From positions 434,001 to 498,000 of the forward strand of contig CAVWKW010000002.1 of assembly GCA_963755705.1 (NCBI GenBank): DNA of 64,000 nt. Reading direction: 5' to 3'. Below are positions 25,498 through 33,347 of this stretch, one piece after another (the first letter of the stretch is position 1; each line of letters starts with the position of its first letter). Under the pieces are notes generated by a model, which was not told the DNA's origin, did no database searches, and worked only from the letters and a program-made list of their open reading frames with translations. The stretch comes from JBARDN01 sp963755705 (GTDB taxonomy: Bacteria; Desulfobacterota; Binatia; Binatales; Binataceae). Position numbers and translations under genes: made by a program.

Positions 25498-25707
25498 GTG
25501 CGGACCAATATCGTGATCGATGACGCCTTGATGAAGAAGGCGATGCGAGTTTCGGGCGCGGCCACCAAGCGGGAGGCGGTTGAGCGCGGACTCGAACTGA
25601 TGGTGCGGCTCGCAGAGCAGGCGAGACTGATTCGATCGGCGCGCGGAAAGCTGCACTGGGAAGGCGATCTGAACGCGATGCGGCGCGACCGCTTTCTGAA
25701 GCGATGA
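25498..25707 (+). CDS. vapB: VapB-type antitoxin
   Basis: A 69-residue protein opening MRTNIVIDDALMKKAMRVSG, the ribbon-helix-helix start of the DUF2191/VapB antitoxin family, followed by KREAVERGLELMVRLAEQ and a C-terminal region that would wrap around the toxin. The start is a GTG with GAGGA about ten bases upstream; a nearby ATG at 25488 is in another frame and closes at once. Its last four bases overlap vapC. VapB normally neutralises VapC and represses the pair's promoter. Confidence 0.85.
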   Translation: MRTNIVIDDALMKKAMRVSGAATKREAVERGLELMVRLAEQARLIRSARGKLHWEGDLNAMRRDRFLKR

Positions 25708-26099
25708 TAGTGGTCGATTCCTCGGTTTGGATTAACTACTTCATCGGCCGGGCTACCGCCGAGACCGACCTGCTGAACCGGCTGCTCGGAACTGAGGAGC
25801 TGCTGATCGGCGACCTAATCCTTATCGAGATTCTGCAGGGGTTTCGCTCCGATCTTGATTTTCAGCGGGCGCTTGGACAGCTCGACACGCTCGAATGCCG
25901 CCCGATCGCAGGCCGCGAGATCGCGATCCTGGCTGCCCGAAATCATCGCAAGCTCCGAGCTCTCGGAGTGACGGTCCGCACTACGATCAACACGTTAATC
26001 GCGACGTTTTGCATCATTGAAGGCCACGAGCTGCTACATTGCGATCGCGACTTCGATCCGTTGGAGCGGCACCTCGGCTTGCGCGTGGTGCGGGCGTGA
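25704..26099 (+). CDS. vapC: VapC-type PIN-domain toxin with altered active site
   Basis: A 131-residue PIN-domain protein; VapC toxins are magnesium-dependent RNases that cleave tRNA or rRNA. Acidic residues D5 (VVDSSVWI), E42 (LILIEILQGF) and D114/D116 (LLHCDRDFD) are present. The conserved aspartate of the TIDTLIA motif is asparagine here: VRTTINTLIA, N96, codon AAC. Loss of that carboxylate normally cripples PIN nucleases, so this toxin may be attenuated or inactive. It overlaps vapB by four bases (ATGA). Confidence 0.85.
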   Translation: MIVVDSSVWINYFIGRATAETDLLNRLLGTEELLIGDLILIEILQGFRSDLDFQRALGQLDTLECRPIAGREIAILAARNHRKLRALGVTVRTTINTLIATFCIIEGHELLHCDRDFDPLERHLGLRVVRA

Positions 26100-26118
26100 C
26101 CGGCGCGATCAGGAAAGC

Positions 26119-27276
26119 TTAGTTCGCCGAGGCGCCGGTGCGGAGCGCGATTAGCTTGTCTAGCTCGATCTTCAGGCGCGGCAGCACGTCGTCGTAGCTG
26201 AAGAATCCGACCTTCTTGTCTTTCTTCTTCAGATTCACCGTGGTGGGACCGCACCACAATCCCAGGTCGGCATCGTCAGTCTCGCCGGGGCCGTTCACGC
26301 GGCAGCCCATCACCGCGATGGTGATGCGATGCTTCGCCGCGTACTCGCTCAGCACCTTGACCTGCTGGGCCAACTCGACAAATTTCTCGTTCTCGACCCG
26401 CGAGCATGACGGGCACGAGATGATGTTCAGGCCCTTGCCGAATTCCGGCACCGAGATGAAGCGGCCGGCCTGTACGTCGCCGATAATCTTGTGGCCGACC
26501 AGAACTTCCTCGTGCTTGCGCTCGTTGGGAAGAGTCAGCGACACGCGAATGGTCTCGCCGATTCCCTGCGCGAGCAGCTTCTCGAACGCGAGGCGGGTCT
26601 TGATGATGCCGTCGGGGGGAAGTCCGGCTTCCGTCACCCCCAGATGAATCGGCACGTCGGGACGGCGCTCGGCGAAGCGGCGATTGGCGTCGATTACCTT
26701 TTGCGGCTCGGAGTCCTTGAGCGACACGACAAAGCGCGTGAAGCCGAGCTCGTCCATCAGGTCGCAGTGATACGCAGCCGACTCGACGATCGCGCCCAAT
26801 TGATCGCCGGGATATTTTTCCAGGAACGCGGGCGCGACCGAACCGCAATTGACGCCGATACGGATCGCGACGTTGCTGTCGCGCGCGACCTCGACCAGCC
26901 ATTTCACTTTCTGCTCGATGGTTTTCTTTTTCTCGATATGATGCAGGTGGCCGGGGTTGTAGCGGATCTTATCCACGTACGGCGCAACGCGATCGGCGAT
27001 CCGGTAATTCTCCTGCAGATCAACCGAGAGCGTGATGCCCTTGGTCTGCTTGCGGATCTCGATGATCGCGGGAATCTCCTTGTCCGAGTCCATCGCGATT
27101 CGCACGATTCCCGCGCCCGCGTCGGCGAGTTGATGCGCCTGCGCGACGGTCAGATCGATGTCGATCGTCCGCGTCGCGCACATCGACTGCACCACTACCG
27201 GATTTCCGCCGCCTACCTTGATCGCGCCGATTTCCACCGCGCGGGTTTTACGTGCCGAAGCTGCCTGCTGATCCAT
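26119..27276 (-). CDS. ispG: 4-hydroxy-3-methylbut-2-enyl diphosphate synthase
   Basis: The 385-residue iron-sulfur enzyme (GcpE) of the MEP isoprenoid pathway, converting MEcPP to HMBPP. Signatures: the N-terminal TRAVEIGAIKVGGGNPVVVQSM, IRIGVNCGSV in the TIM-barrel, and the C-terminal cluster cysteines in ISCPSCSRVE and MGCRVNGPGE. Length fits the bacterial single-domain form. The ribosome binding site is weak. It stands alone between the vapBC pair and the AhpD-like gene. Confidence 0.95.
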   Translation of the reverse strand: MDQQAASARKTRAVEIGAIKVGGGNPVVVQSMCATRTIDIDLTVAQAHQLADAGAGIVRIAMDSDKEIPAIIEIRKQTKGITLSVDLQENYRIADRVAPYVDKIRYNPGHLHHIEKKKTIEQKVKWLVEVARDSNVAIRIGVNCGSVAPAFLEKYPGDQLGAIVESAAYHCDLMDELGFTRFVVSLKDSEPQKVIDANRRFAERRPDVPIHLGVTEAGLPPDGIIKTRLAFEKLLAQGIGETIRVSLTLPNERKHEEVLVGHKIIGDVQAGRFISVPEFGKGLNIISCPSCSRVENEKFVELAQQVKVLSEYAAKHRITIAVMGCRVNGPGETDDADLGLWCGPTTVNLKKKDKKVGFFSYDDVLPRLKIELDKLIALRTGASAN

Positions 27277-27316
27277 TTCGATAATGCTGCCTGATAATTT
27301 CGCCCGACGGCGCCGT

Positions 27317-27649
27317 CTAGTGCTTGTGCTCTTCGGTTACCGACATCGCGATTGCGCCGTGGCTGAACGCCGCTCCCGCGCGCATCGCGGCCGCCACCCA
27401 CACCGCCTCGGCGATTTCCTCGTCGGTGCAGCCCTTGTCCTTCGCGCGGGTGACGTGCGCCTCGATACACCATGGGCACTGCGTGACGTGCGCCGCGGTT
27501 ATCGCCATCAACTCCTTGGTCTTCGACGGGATCGCGCCGTCCTTGAAGACGACTTGGTCGAAATCGAGGAAGCCCTTGAACATATCGGGCGCCATTTGCC
27601 GGAGTTTGCGCAGATGCTTGGAGGTTTCCTTGCTATAAAAGTCAGCCAT
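27317..27649 (-). CDS. Carboxymuconolactone decarboxylase/AhpD-like protein
   Basis: A 110-residue all-helical protein of the CMD/AhpD family. C58, C61 and H65 in QCPWCIEAH form the peroxidase-type CxxC-x3-H motif, with E46 upstream in KTKELMAI. This favours an AhpD-like alkylhydroperoxidase or reductase role over lactone decarboxylation. A GGGAG site precedes the ATG. It may share a transcript with ispG, 40 bases downstream. Confidence 0.88.
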   Translation of the reverse strand: MADFYSKETSKHLRKLRQMAPDMFKGFLDFDQVVFKDGAIPSKTKELMAITAAHVTQCPWCIEAHVTRAKDKGCTDEEIAEAVWVAAAMRAGAAFSHGAIAMSVTEEHKH

Positions 27650-28044
27650 TGTCGATGCTCCCGAACCGATTTACGGGCGGTCCGCGCCCGAAGGAAAAGC
27701 GCGAGTATTGGATTGGCGTCGCTCGCTGCGGCGCCGCGACTCACCGGAGTATAGCAGAAACGCTCCGTTGGGCGCATCGGCGTGCCGGCGGCGACGCAGC
27801 ATTGCTCAAGAAGAACTTATTTGAAGTACCGATTTGGACGACCCCTCCTTATGCAGAGATTTTGCGCTTGCGGCCGAGATATCGATTCCGTTTGCAAGCA
27901 AGTTACGAACGCTCTAACTTCGACATGCCGTCCAGCAGGATTAGCGCGGGCGAGCGGCAGGATAAGTGTGTCTGTGACTGTGTTTGGAAATATGCCGCGA
28001 AGCTCGGGATAGTTTTAGAAGTTTCGCGGCGGAGGTCAATCAAG
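27650..28044. other. Intergenic region upstream of the 28045 gene
   Basis: About 395 bases. The frame of the downstream gene stays open through here, but the translation is arginine-rich and lacks family resemblance, and the good ribosome binding site is at 28031. I see no repeat, hairpin or strong promoter. Confidence 0.4.
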
Positions 28045-28503
28045 ATGCTCCCGTCCGAAACCGTCAGCCCTCGCAGCGATGTGCGCCCTTTTCCCGACGT
28101 TATTCTGCGCAGCCAATTCTTCGAACTTATTGGCACCCACTCGCTTTCGAGCGAGCAGCGCCTGATGCTGGCGGTCCTGGCCGACGCGATCAACATCGTG
28201 CAGGATTTCCACCATTCGGAGAGCGCGCGCAAGCGCGGCCCGTTTGGCGAGGCGTGGAGCTGGATCTTTGCGCACGGTGCAAAATGTCCGCTGGCGTTCG
28301 AGAGCGTCTGCGACGCCCTCGGAATCGATGCAGAGGCCCTCAGATGGCGCCTGCGTGCTCTCGTCTCGGGCGACAACAAGGAAGCCCGCGTCGCGCCGCT
28401 CAGACTGAGGCTCAAGGAAGCCAGCCGCGTGCAGCGTCTGACGGTCAACCGCGTCAGACGTCGGCGCAAGACTCGCACCCGTCCACTGCAGCAACGCCGG
28501 TGA
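28045..28503 (+). CDS. Conserved hypothetical protein (EAWSWIF/CDALGID family)
   Basis: A 152-residue protein. It contains LSSEQRLMLAVLADAINIVQ, then EAWSWIFAHG and FESVCDALGIDAEALRWRLR, a layout I have seen in short uncharacterised deltaproteobacterial proteins whose second half looks like a small helical DNA-binding-type module. The C-terminus is very basic (RRRRKTRTRPLQQRR). No function can be assigned. Start chosen for GGAGG nine bases upstream of the ATG; the longer open frame is rejected. Confidence 0.65.
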   Translation: MLPSETVSPRSDVRPFPDVILRSQFFELIGTHSLSSEQRLMLAVLADAINIVQDFHHSESARKRGPFGEAWSWIFAHGAKCPLAFESVCDALGIDAEALRWRLRALVSGDNKEARVAPLRLRLKEASRVQRLTVNRVRRRRKTRTRPLQQRR

Positions 28504-28661
28504 GGCGGGAGCGATTGTCGCGCCCCGACTTCGCGTCGGTTGCGCATCGCTTTCAAATTCGGCCATATCCCTGCTAGCAATCGACTGGCAATTCGGTTTT
28601 TTTATCTTTTCGCGCACGCGATAATCCGCGTGCGCCGAGCTATGCCGAGGTGGTTTGCGCG

Positions 28662-29876
28662 ATGGACGATCGTCCTCTTTCCGGTATCAAAGTGGTGGAA
28701 CTCGCGATGTGGGTAGCAGGACCGTCAACCGCTGCAGTGCTGGCAGATTGGGGCGCGGACGCGATCAAGCTCGAAAATCCGGACGGCGGCGATCCGATTC
28801 GCGGAGCAACCAGCCGCGCGATGAACGATCCAAAGCTCCGCGTGCGTCCGCCGTACGAACTCGATAATCGCAACAAGCGTTCGGTTGCGGTCGACGTGCG
28901 CAAGCCCGACGGACTCGAGTTCGCGCTCAAGATAATCGACCGCGCCGACGTCTTCGTCACCAGCCTGCGCCTGGGAGCGCTCGAACGGATGAAGCTCGGC
29001 TACGAAGCGCTGGCGCCGCGAAACCCGCGGCTCATTTACGCGTCGCTCAACGGCTACGGGCATAACGGACCGGATCGCGACCGGCCCGCATATGACTACG
29101 CCGCGGCGTGGGCGCGCTCTGGCCTGATGGCGACGATCCAGGAGCCGGGAGCGCCGCCGCCCGCGCAGCGCCCTGCGATGATCGATCATGCCGTCGGGCT
29201 CGGTCTTGCCGGCGCGATCTCGGCCGCGCTCCTCGCACGCACCCGCACCGGCCGCGGGCGCGAGGTGCGAATCTCGCTGTTCTCGATGGGCCTTTGGATG
29301 AACGCAAGTGACCTGACCGTCGGACTGATGACCGGCACCAGTCCGGCCAGCGAAAGCCGCAACCAGCGGATCAATCCGCTGTGGAGTTCGTATGCGTGCC
29401 AGGACGGAAAATGGATCTACTTCGTGCTGATCCAGTCCGACCGCTTCTGGCCGCAATTCTGCGCCGCGCTGGGGCATCGCGAATGGCAGAATGATCCGCG
29501 CTTTGCCGACGGGGCGGCGCGCGCACAGAACTGCGTCGCGATGACCGCGGAAATCGATGCGGCGGTCGCGACGCGAACCCGCGAACAGTGGGCGCCTATT
29601 TTCGATCGTCACGAACTCATCTGGGCTCCCGTGCATACCGGCGCCGAAGTCCTGCGCGATCCGCAGGCGCATGCGATTGGCGCGTTCGCCGAAGTCGATC
29701 ATCCCGCGTTCCCCGGCGCTCGGATCGTCAACAGCCCTGTCTATTTCGGCGACGTCGCGCCGCGAGCACATCGCGCAGCACCCGAGCTTGGTGCGCATAC
29801 TGAGGAAGTCGCGCTCGAGGTGGGCCTGACGTGGCAGGAAATCGCGCAGCTCAAAGAGTCCGGCGCCATTGGCTGA
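28662..29876 (+). CDS. CaiB/BaiF family CoA-transferase
   Basis: A 404-residue family III CoA-transferase, moving CoA between carboxylic acids. The N-terminal SGIKVVELAMWVAGP, GADAIKLENPDGGDP and VAVDVRKPDG segments are diagnostic, and the catalytic aspartate is D145 in RPAYDYAAAW. Substrate is not predictable; in this setting a fatty, bile or aromatic acid CoA is plausible. The ATG at 28662 is favoured over the in-frame GTG at 28650, which lies within the ribosome-binding region GAGGTGG. Confidence 0.9.
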   Translation: MDDRPLSGIKVVELAMWVAGPSTAAVLADWGADAIKLENPDGGDPIRGATSRAMNDPKLRVRPPYELDNRNKRSVAVDVRKPDGLEFALKIIDRADVFVTSLRLGALERMKLGYEALAPRNPRLIYASLNGYGHNGPDRDRPAYDYAAAWARSGLMATIQEPGAPPPAQRPAMIDHAVGLGLAGAISAALLARTRTGRGREVRISLFSMGLWMNASDLTVGLMTGTSPASESRNQRINPLWSSYACQDGKWIYFVLIQSDRFWPQFCAALGHREWQNDPRFADGAARAQNCVAMTAEIDAAVATRTREQWAPIFDRHELIWAPVHTGAEVLRDPQAHAIGAFAEVDHPAFPGARIVNSPVYFGDVAPRAHRAAPELGAHTEEVALEVGLTWQEIAQLKESGAIG

Positions 29877-29975
29877 AAGTCGCGCCATCCAAGGCTCGGG
29901 CGGCGCGCGGCTTCATCGCCGTATCCGAGAAATATCCAGCTATTTCAGCTATTTAGGCCATTTTTGATTTCCGCT

Positions 29976-30005
29976 TTGACTGTCCCGGCGCGTGCTTCGT
30001 ATGAT
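29976..30005 (+). promoter_or_regulatory. Sigma-70-type promoter
   Basis: TTGACT, an 18-base spacer, then TATGAT; each box matches five of six consensus positions. It lies 35 bases before the GTG at 30040, within a locally AT-rich stretch, and supports that start over earlier in-frame ones. Confidence 0.65.
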
Positions 30006-30039
30006 TTGGACACTCCCGTCGCTCTCCGGAGGTCTGGCC

Positions 30040-30522
30040 GTGCGCATGATGGTTCCGCCGAAAGTTCATCGGCGCTCAATCGACCGCGAATTGGTCGAGT
30101 TCTTTCGCAGCCATCGCAAGGCCTCGTTTAACCGCGCGGTCGCGCGCCTGTGCCGCTACTTCGCCGTGCGGCGTCCGCGAATTTCATGGTTTGAGTATAT
30201 CGATTGGGGCAGGGCAGCCGGCAAAACCTATGAAGACGGCCGGATCCATCTGGTGCATCCCGAAAACTGGAAACGCGGCCGTATCCACAACAGCGAGCGG
30301 ATGTGGGTGCAGATGATCTATCACGAGATGGGTCATTACCTGTTCTGGACCGACGCCGAGCGCAAGGCCGATGCCTTCATGCGCCGGATGGTCACGGGGC
30401 TGCGTACCTCCCGCAAGGCGCGGCGCGCCCCGGCACGTGGCTCGCGCAAGCGGCGGGCCCGGACGGCGGATAGATCGCGAGCAGGGTCGGCGCGGCGAGC
30501 GCGGCGTTCCAGAGCGGCGTAG
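30040..30522 (+). CDS. Small HExxH zinc peptidase-like protein with basic tail
   Basis: A 160-residue protein with HEMGH at 95-99 and a downstream AERKADAF (E107, D111). This layout is common to ImmA/IrrE- and SprT-like zinc peptidase folds, where H95, H99 and a later acid bind zinc and E96 is catalytic. The last 45 residues are almost purely R, A, S and K, suggesting nucleic-acid contact or a disordered tail. The GTG start has GGAGG seven bases upstream, and a clear promoter lies before that. No HTH partner of the IrrE type is adjacent. Confidence 0.65.
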   Translation: MRMMVPPKVHRRSIDRELVEFFRSHRKASFNRAVARLCRYFAVRRPRISWFEYIDWGRAAGKTYEDGRIHLVHPENWKRGRIHNSERMWVQMIYHEMGHYLFWTDAERKADAFMRRMVTGLRTSRKARRAPARGSRKRRARTADRSRAGSARRARRSRAA

Positions 30523-30535
30523 AATCGACCCCGCC

Positions 30536-31084
30536 ATGGCGAACAAACCCAACGTCGAGAATCGTTGGTGGGTCGAAACCACCTTCAAAAAACCCAAGCA
30601 AGCAAAATCCGAGATCGAGATGCCCGAGCTGCCGGTCGCGATGGCGTTTTACCAGGTCGCGCGCGACTATGATCAGGATCGCGCCAAGGACGACCTCACC
30701 GACAACAATTTGCGTATCGCGCGCCAAGCCAATCCTGGCCAGGGCGAATGGGTTTACCTTGCGATGACCGAAGAGCATTACCCTCCGCATCTGGTCAAGC
30801 GCGTCAAGGACGAGTTCCGTCTCCCGCGTGAGGCGCGTGGAATAATTCTCGACCACGGCCGCCTGGTGCGGCTTCTCATTTGCGGCCCCGGTCTCGAGGA
30901 TTGGATGCTGGACGTAACCCTCGGCGACGAACCGTCGGTCGATGCGTACGTGTGGAGCGTGATGTATCGGGAGCGGACCTTCCGCCGTGCCGAAGAAGCG
31001 CTGCAGCAAGCGCGCAAGTGGGCAATCAACCTGCTGCAATATCCACCTCCGCGCGACGAACCCTTTCGCGGCGCTTTGTTGTAG
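30536..31084 (+). CDS. Hypothetical soluble protein
   Basis: A 182-residue protein without membrane segments or a recognised domain. The sequence is charged and mixed alpha/beta in character, with NRWWVETTFKKPKQ at the N-terminus and a likely helix RRAEEALQQARKWAINLLQ near the C-terminus. It begins 13 bases after the zinc peptidase stop and so probably shares its promoter at 29976. Start chosen at the first ATG after that stop; the longer open frame lies within the preceding gene. Confidence 0.55.
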   Translation: MANKPNVENRWWVETTFKKPKQAKSEIEMPELPVAMAFYQVARDYDQDRAKDDLTDNNLRIARQANPGQGEWVYLAMTEEHYPPHLVKRVKDEFRLPREARGIILDHGRLVRLLICGPGLEDWMLDVTLGDEPSVDAYVWSVMYRERTFRRAEEALQQARKWAINLLQYPPPRDEPFRGALL

Positions 31085-31127
31085 CGGCGGCGCCTGCAGG
31101 CGTTTCAATGCCGCGACCGCGGCGACG

Positions 31128-32264
31128 ATGAAATTTCTTCCCCTGATCTTCCGCAACCTGCTGCGAAACCGCCGGCGCACGCTGTTGACCGTGCTCTCGA
31201 TCGGCGTGTCGATTTTTATCTTCGCCGCGCTGATCAGCCTGCCGGCGGTGGTCGATCAAATCCTGCACGATTCCGCGAACGAATTACGAATAATCGTTCA
31301 CAACAAAGCCGGATTCTTTTACGCGCTTCCCGCCGCGTACGAACCCACCATCCGCGCGATGCCGCATGTCATGGCGGTTAGCGGTTATGCAGTATGGGTC
31401 GGCAACTACCGCAAGGCGGCGGATTTGGTCGCGGGCGTGGGAGTTGATCCGGATGCATTACGCGAGATTTGGCCCGACTGGGGAATCTCCGCCGCGGTGG
31501 AGGATCAGTTGCAGCATGTGCGCTCCGGAGGTGTCGCCAATCCGGCGATGATGAAGCGCTACGGATGGAAAGTCGGCGACACGATCACGCTCAGCGGCGT
31601 CGAGGGAACTCTGGAGGTCAAAATTCTCGGAGCGCTCGGCCCCAAAGGGCCCGGCAACGCGCTAATCATGCGGCGCGACTTCATCGATGAGGCTTCGCCG
31701 GTGCACGGCCAGGTGATTCTTTATTTCATCAAGGTGGATCGTTCTGATTCGATTCCGGCCGTAATCAGCGAAATAGACACCCGCTTCGCGAATTCCCAGT
31801 TTGAGACCACCACCGAATCCGAGATAACACTCGCGCTCAATCAGCTCCGCATGTTTCGGCTGCTGTTCGACGGAGTAAAAATCCTGGCGTTCATCGTCGT
31901 GATCGTAATCGGGATGGTCGCCGCGAACACGGCCGCGATGGCGGTGCGCGAGCGCAAAAATGAACTCGCGGTAATGCGATCGCTCGGGTTCAACTCTCGA
32001 ACGATCGTTGCGATGTTACTCGGCGAGGGCGCGCTCATCGGATGCGCCGGCGGCGCGCTCGGATGCGCGCTGGCATATGTCGCGCTCGCTCTGGTGCCGT
32101 ATGCGGGGGCGGTTTTGGGACCATTCGCGCAAATCCTGCGGCTACTGCCGATCGTCGCCATCGAGAGCTTTCTAATCGCCACCGCGATCGGACTGCTCAG
32201 CGCGACGGTGCCCGCGATCCTCGCGATGCGCCGCGATATCGCCTCCGAACTCCGCGCGTTGTGA
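31128..32264 (+). CDS. MacB/FtsX-type ABC transporter permease
   Basis: A 378-residue permease with helix 1 near 18-42 (LTVLSIGVSIFIFAALISLP), a periplasmic domain, and three helices from about 255 on, with the family segment KNELAVMRSLGFNSRTIVAMLL and the end PAILAMRRDIASELRAL. Like the permeases at 21288 and 22465 it has no ATPase partner beside it. The start at 31128 gives the normal N-terminus MKFLPLIFRNLLRNRRR. Substrate unknown; the family includes lipoprotein-release and macrolide or peptide exporters. Confidence 0.85.
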   Translation: MKFLPLIFRNLLRNRRRTLLTVLSIGVSIFIFAALISLPAVVDQILHDSANELRIIVHNKAGFFYALPAAYEPTIRAMPHVMAVSGYAVWVGNYRKAADLVAGVGVDPDALREIWPDWGISAAVEDQLQHVRSGGVANPAMMKRYGWKVGDTITLSGVEGTLEVKILGALGPKGPGNALIMRRDFIDEASPVHGQVILYFIKVDRSDSIPAVISEIDTRFANSQFETTTESEITLALNQLRMFRLLFDGVKILAFIVVIVIGMVAANTAAMAVRERKNELAVMRSLGFNSRTIVAMLLGEGALIGCAGGALGCALAYVALALVPYAGAVLGPFAQILRLLPIVAIESFLIATAIGLLSATVPAILAMRRDIASELRAL

Positions 32265-32402
32265 CTTGGCCGGCCGGCGAAGAATCTTCGCGAAGCGATT
32301 AGTCATATCGGTAAAAGAGCAAAGTGATCAGTGGCGCAGTGATTGCTCTCTTGTGCGGTGATTGCTCATTCACTGCCATGAAAGTCGAGAGAGGATTGGT
32401 GG

Positions 32403-32441
32403 CACAGGCTTTAGCCTGTGTCCCGCACCGGCTAAAGCCGG
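32403..32441. repeat. Pair of short palindromes (REP-like)
   Basis: CACAGGC-TTTA-GCCTGTG at 32403-32420 and CCGGC-TAAA-GCCGG at 32428-32441, between the convergent permease and MaoC genes. Both have the same loop in opposite sense, resembling dispersed palindromic elements; they might also act as a terminator. Confidence 0.6.
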
Positions 32442-32453
32442 CGTCACCTGGCG

Positions 32454-32870
32454 CTACTTGTCGAACTGGACGGTGGCGGTGCCGGTTACCAGGCGCTCGG
32501 CTTCTTCGTTTTCTATCCAGACGTCAATTTCCGCTGTGCGTTCGGCCGCCGTCGAGTGGGTGACGAAACCGCTGATCGTTAGCGTATGGTCGGGCTGCAC
32601 GGGCACGCGGTAGGTGGTGCTCATCCGGATCAGGCGGGCGCCGCCTTCGACGCCGATCCAATCGGTTACGAATTTCGAGAGCAGGCCCAGGCTCATGTTG
32701 CCCGGCAGGATCATTCCGGGCAGCCCTTCTTTTTTCGCGCCTTCGTCGTCCATGAAGCGCGGCGCTTCGATTCCGCCCGCGCGCGCGAATGCGCGGCATT
32801 GATCCTTGCTTACGAAATGCTCGGAGGGTCCGAGCGTGTCGCCGATGGTTACGTCCGCAAAACTTTTCAT
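32454..32870 (-). CDS. MaoC-fold (hot-dog) protein without the catalytic dyad
   Basis: A 138-residue single hot-dog protein. The region AFARAGGIEAPRFMDDEGAKK, followed by GLPGMILPGNMSLGLLSKFVTDWIG, aligns with the hydratase-2 motif (GDxNPxHxD) of R-specific enoyl-CoA hydratases. The aspartate and histidine of that motif are absent (I and F or M stand there). It follows the second MaoC-type gene by 25 bases and probably forms a heterodimer with it, as in ChsH1-ChsH2 or HadAB. Last gene of the leftward catabolic unit. Confidence 0.8.
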   Translation of the reverse strand: MKSFADVTIGDTLGPSEHFVSKDQCRAFARAGGIEAPRFMDDEGAKKEGLPGMILPGNMSLGLLSKFVTDWIGVEGGARLIRMSTTYRVPVQPDHTLTISGFVTHSTAAERTAEIDVWIENEEAERLVTGTATVQFDK

Positions 32871-32895
32871 GCTCTTGGTCGCGATGCGCCGATGG

Positions 32896-33342
32896 TTACG
32901 GGCGGTTCATGAAGCGATGGTCGATGTGTGCGACGACCTCGGCTTTCTGGTTTTTGAGGGTTGACCGGATCACCACGAACACCATCGTTCCAGTGCGCCC
33001 GGTCTTCTCGTAAATTTCCTTAACCGCGGAGCTGAGAGTGACCGCGTCGCCCGGGCGGATCGGCTCGACGAATTCAACGTCCTTGCCGGCGTCGAAGCCG
33101 CGTCTGCCGAAGCGCGGAACATTCTCAAAAAAATGGCGTCCGTTGCGGAACATCGTGGCGAACGACGGCGGCGCGACCAACCCGCCAAAGGGGCCATTCC
33201 TGGCCGCTTCATCGTCGGTGTAGAGCGGATTGGTCTCGCCGATCGCGGTGCAGAACTTCGCGATTTTCTCGCGCGTGACAGTAACCGGATCGGTAATTTC
33301 AAAAACTTTGTTGATCAGCGCGGGATCGTATTCCACAGCCAT
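32896..33342 (-). CDS. MaoC N-terminal-type dehydratase subunit
   Basis: A 148-residue hot-dog protein of the MaoC_dehydrat_N family (FAS1-like, HadA/HadC, ChsH2 N-terminal domain). The motif region CTAIGETNPLYTDDEAAR and GGLVAPPSFATMF is typical; E and Y replace the D and H of catalytic hydratases, which is usual for the non-catalytic partner of such pairs. It starts five bases after the PHP gene stop. Together with the 32454 protein it should make one hydratase-type complex. Confidence 0.85.
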   Translation of the reverse strand: MAVEYDPALINKVFEITDPVTVTREKIAKFCTAIGETNPLYTDDEAARNGPFGGLVAPPSFATMFRNGRHFFENVPRFGRRGFDAGKDVEFVEPIRPGDAVTLSSAVKEIYEKTGRTGTMVFVVIRSTLKNQKAEVVAHIDHRFMNRP

Positions 33343-33347
33343 CGTGA

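Noticed and set aside
28725..29888. Minus-strand frame of 387 codons opposite the CoA-transferase
   Set aside because: Low-complexity arginine-rich translation; the opposite strand encodes a clear CaiB-family protein.
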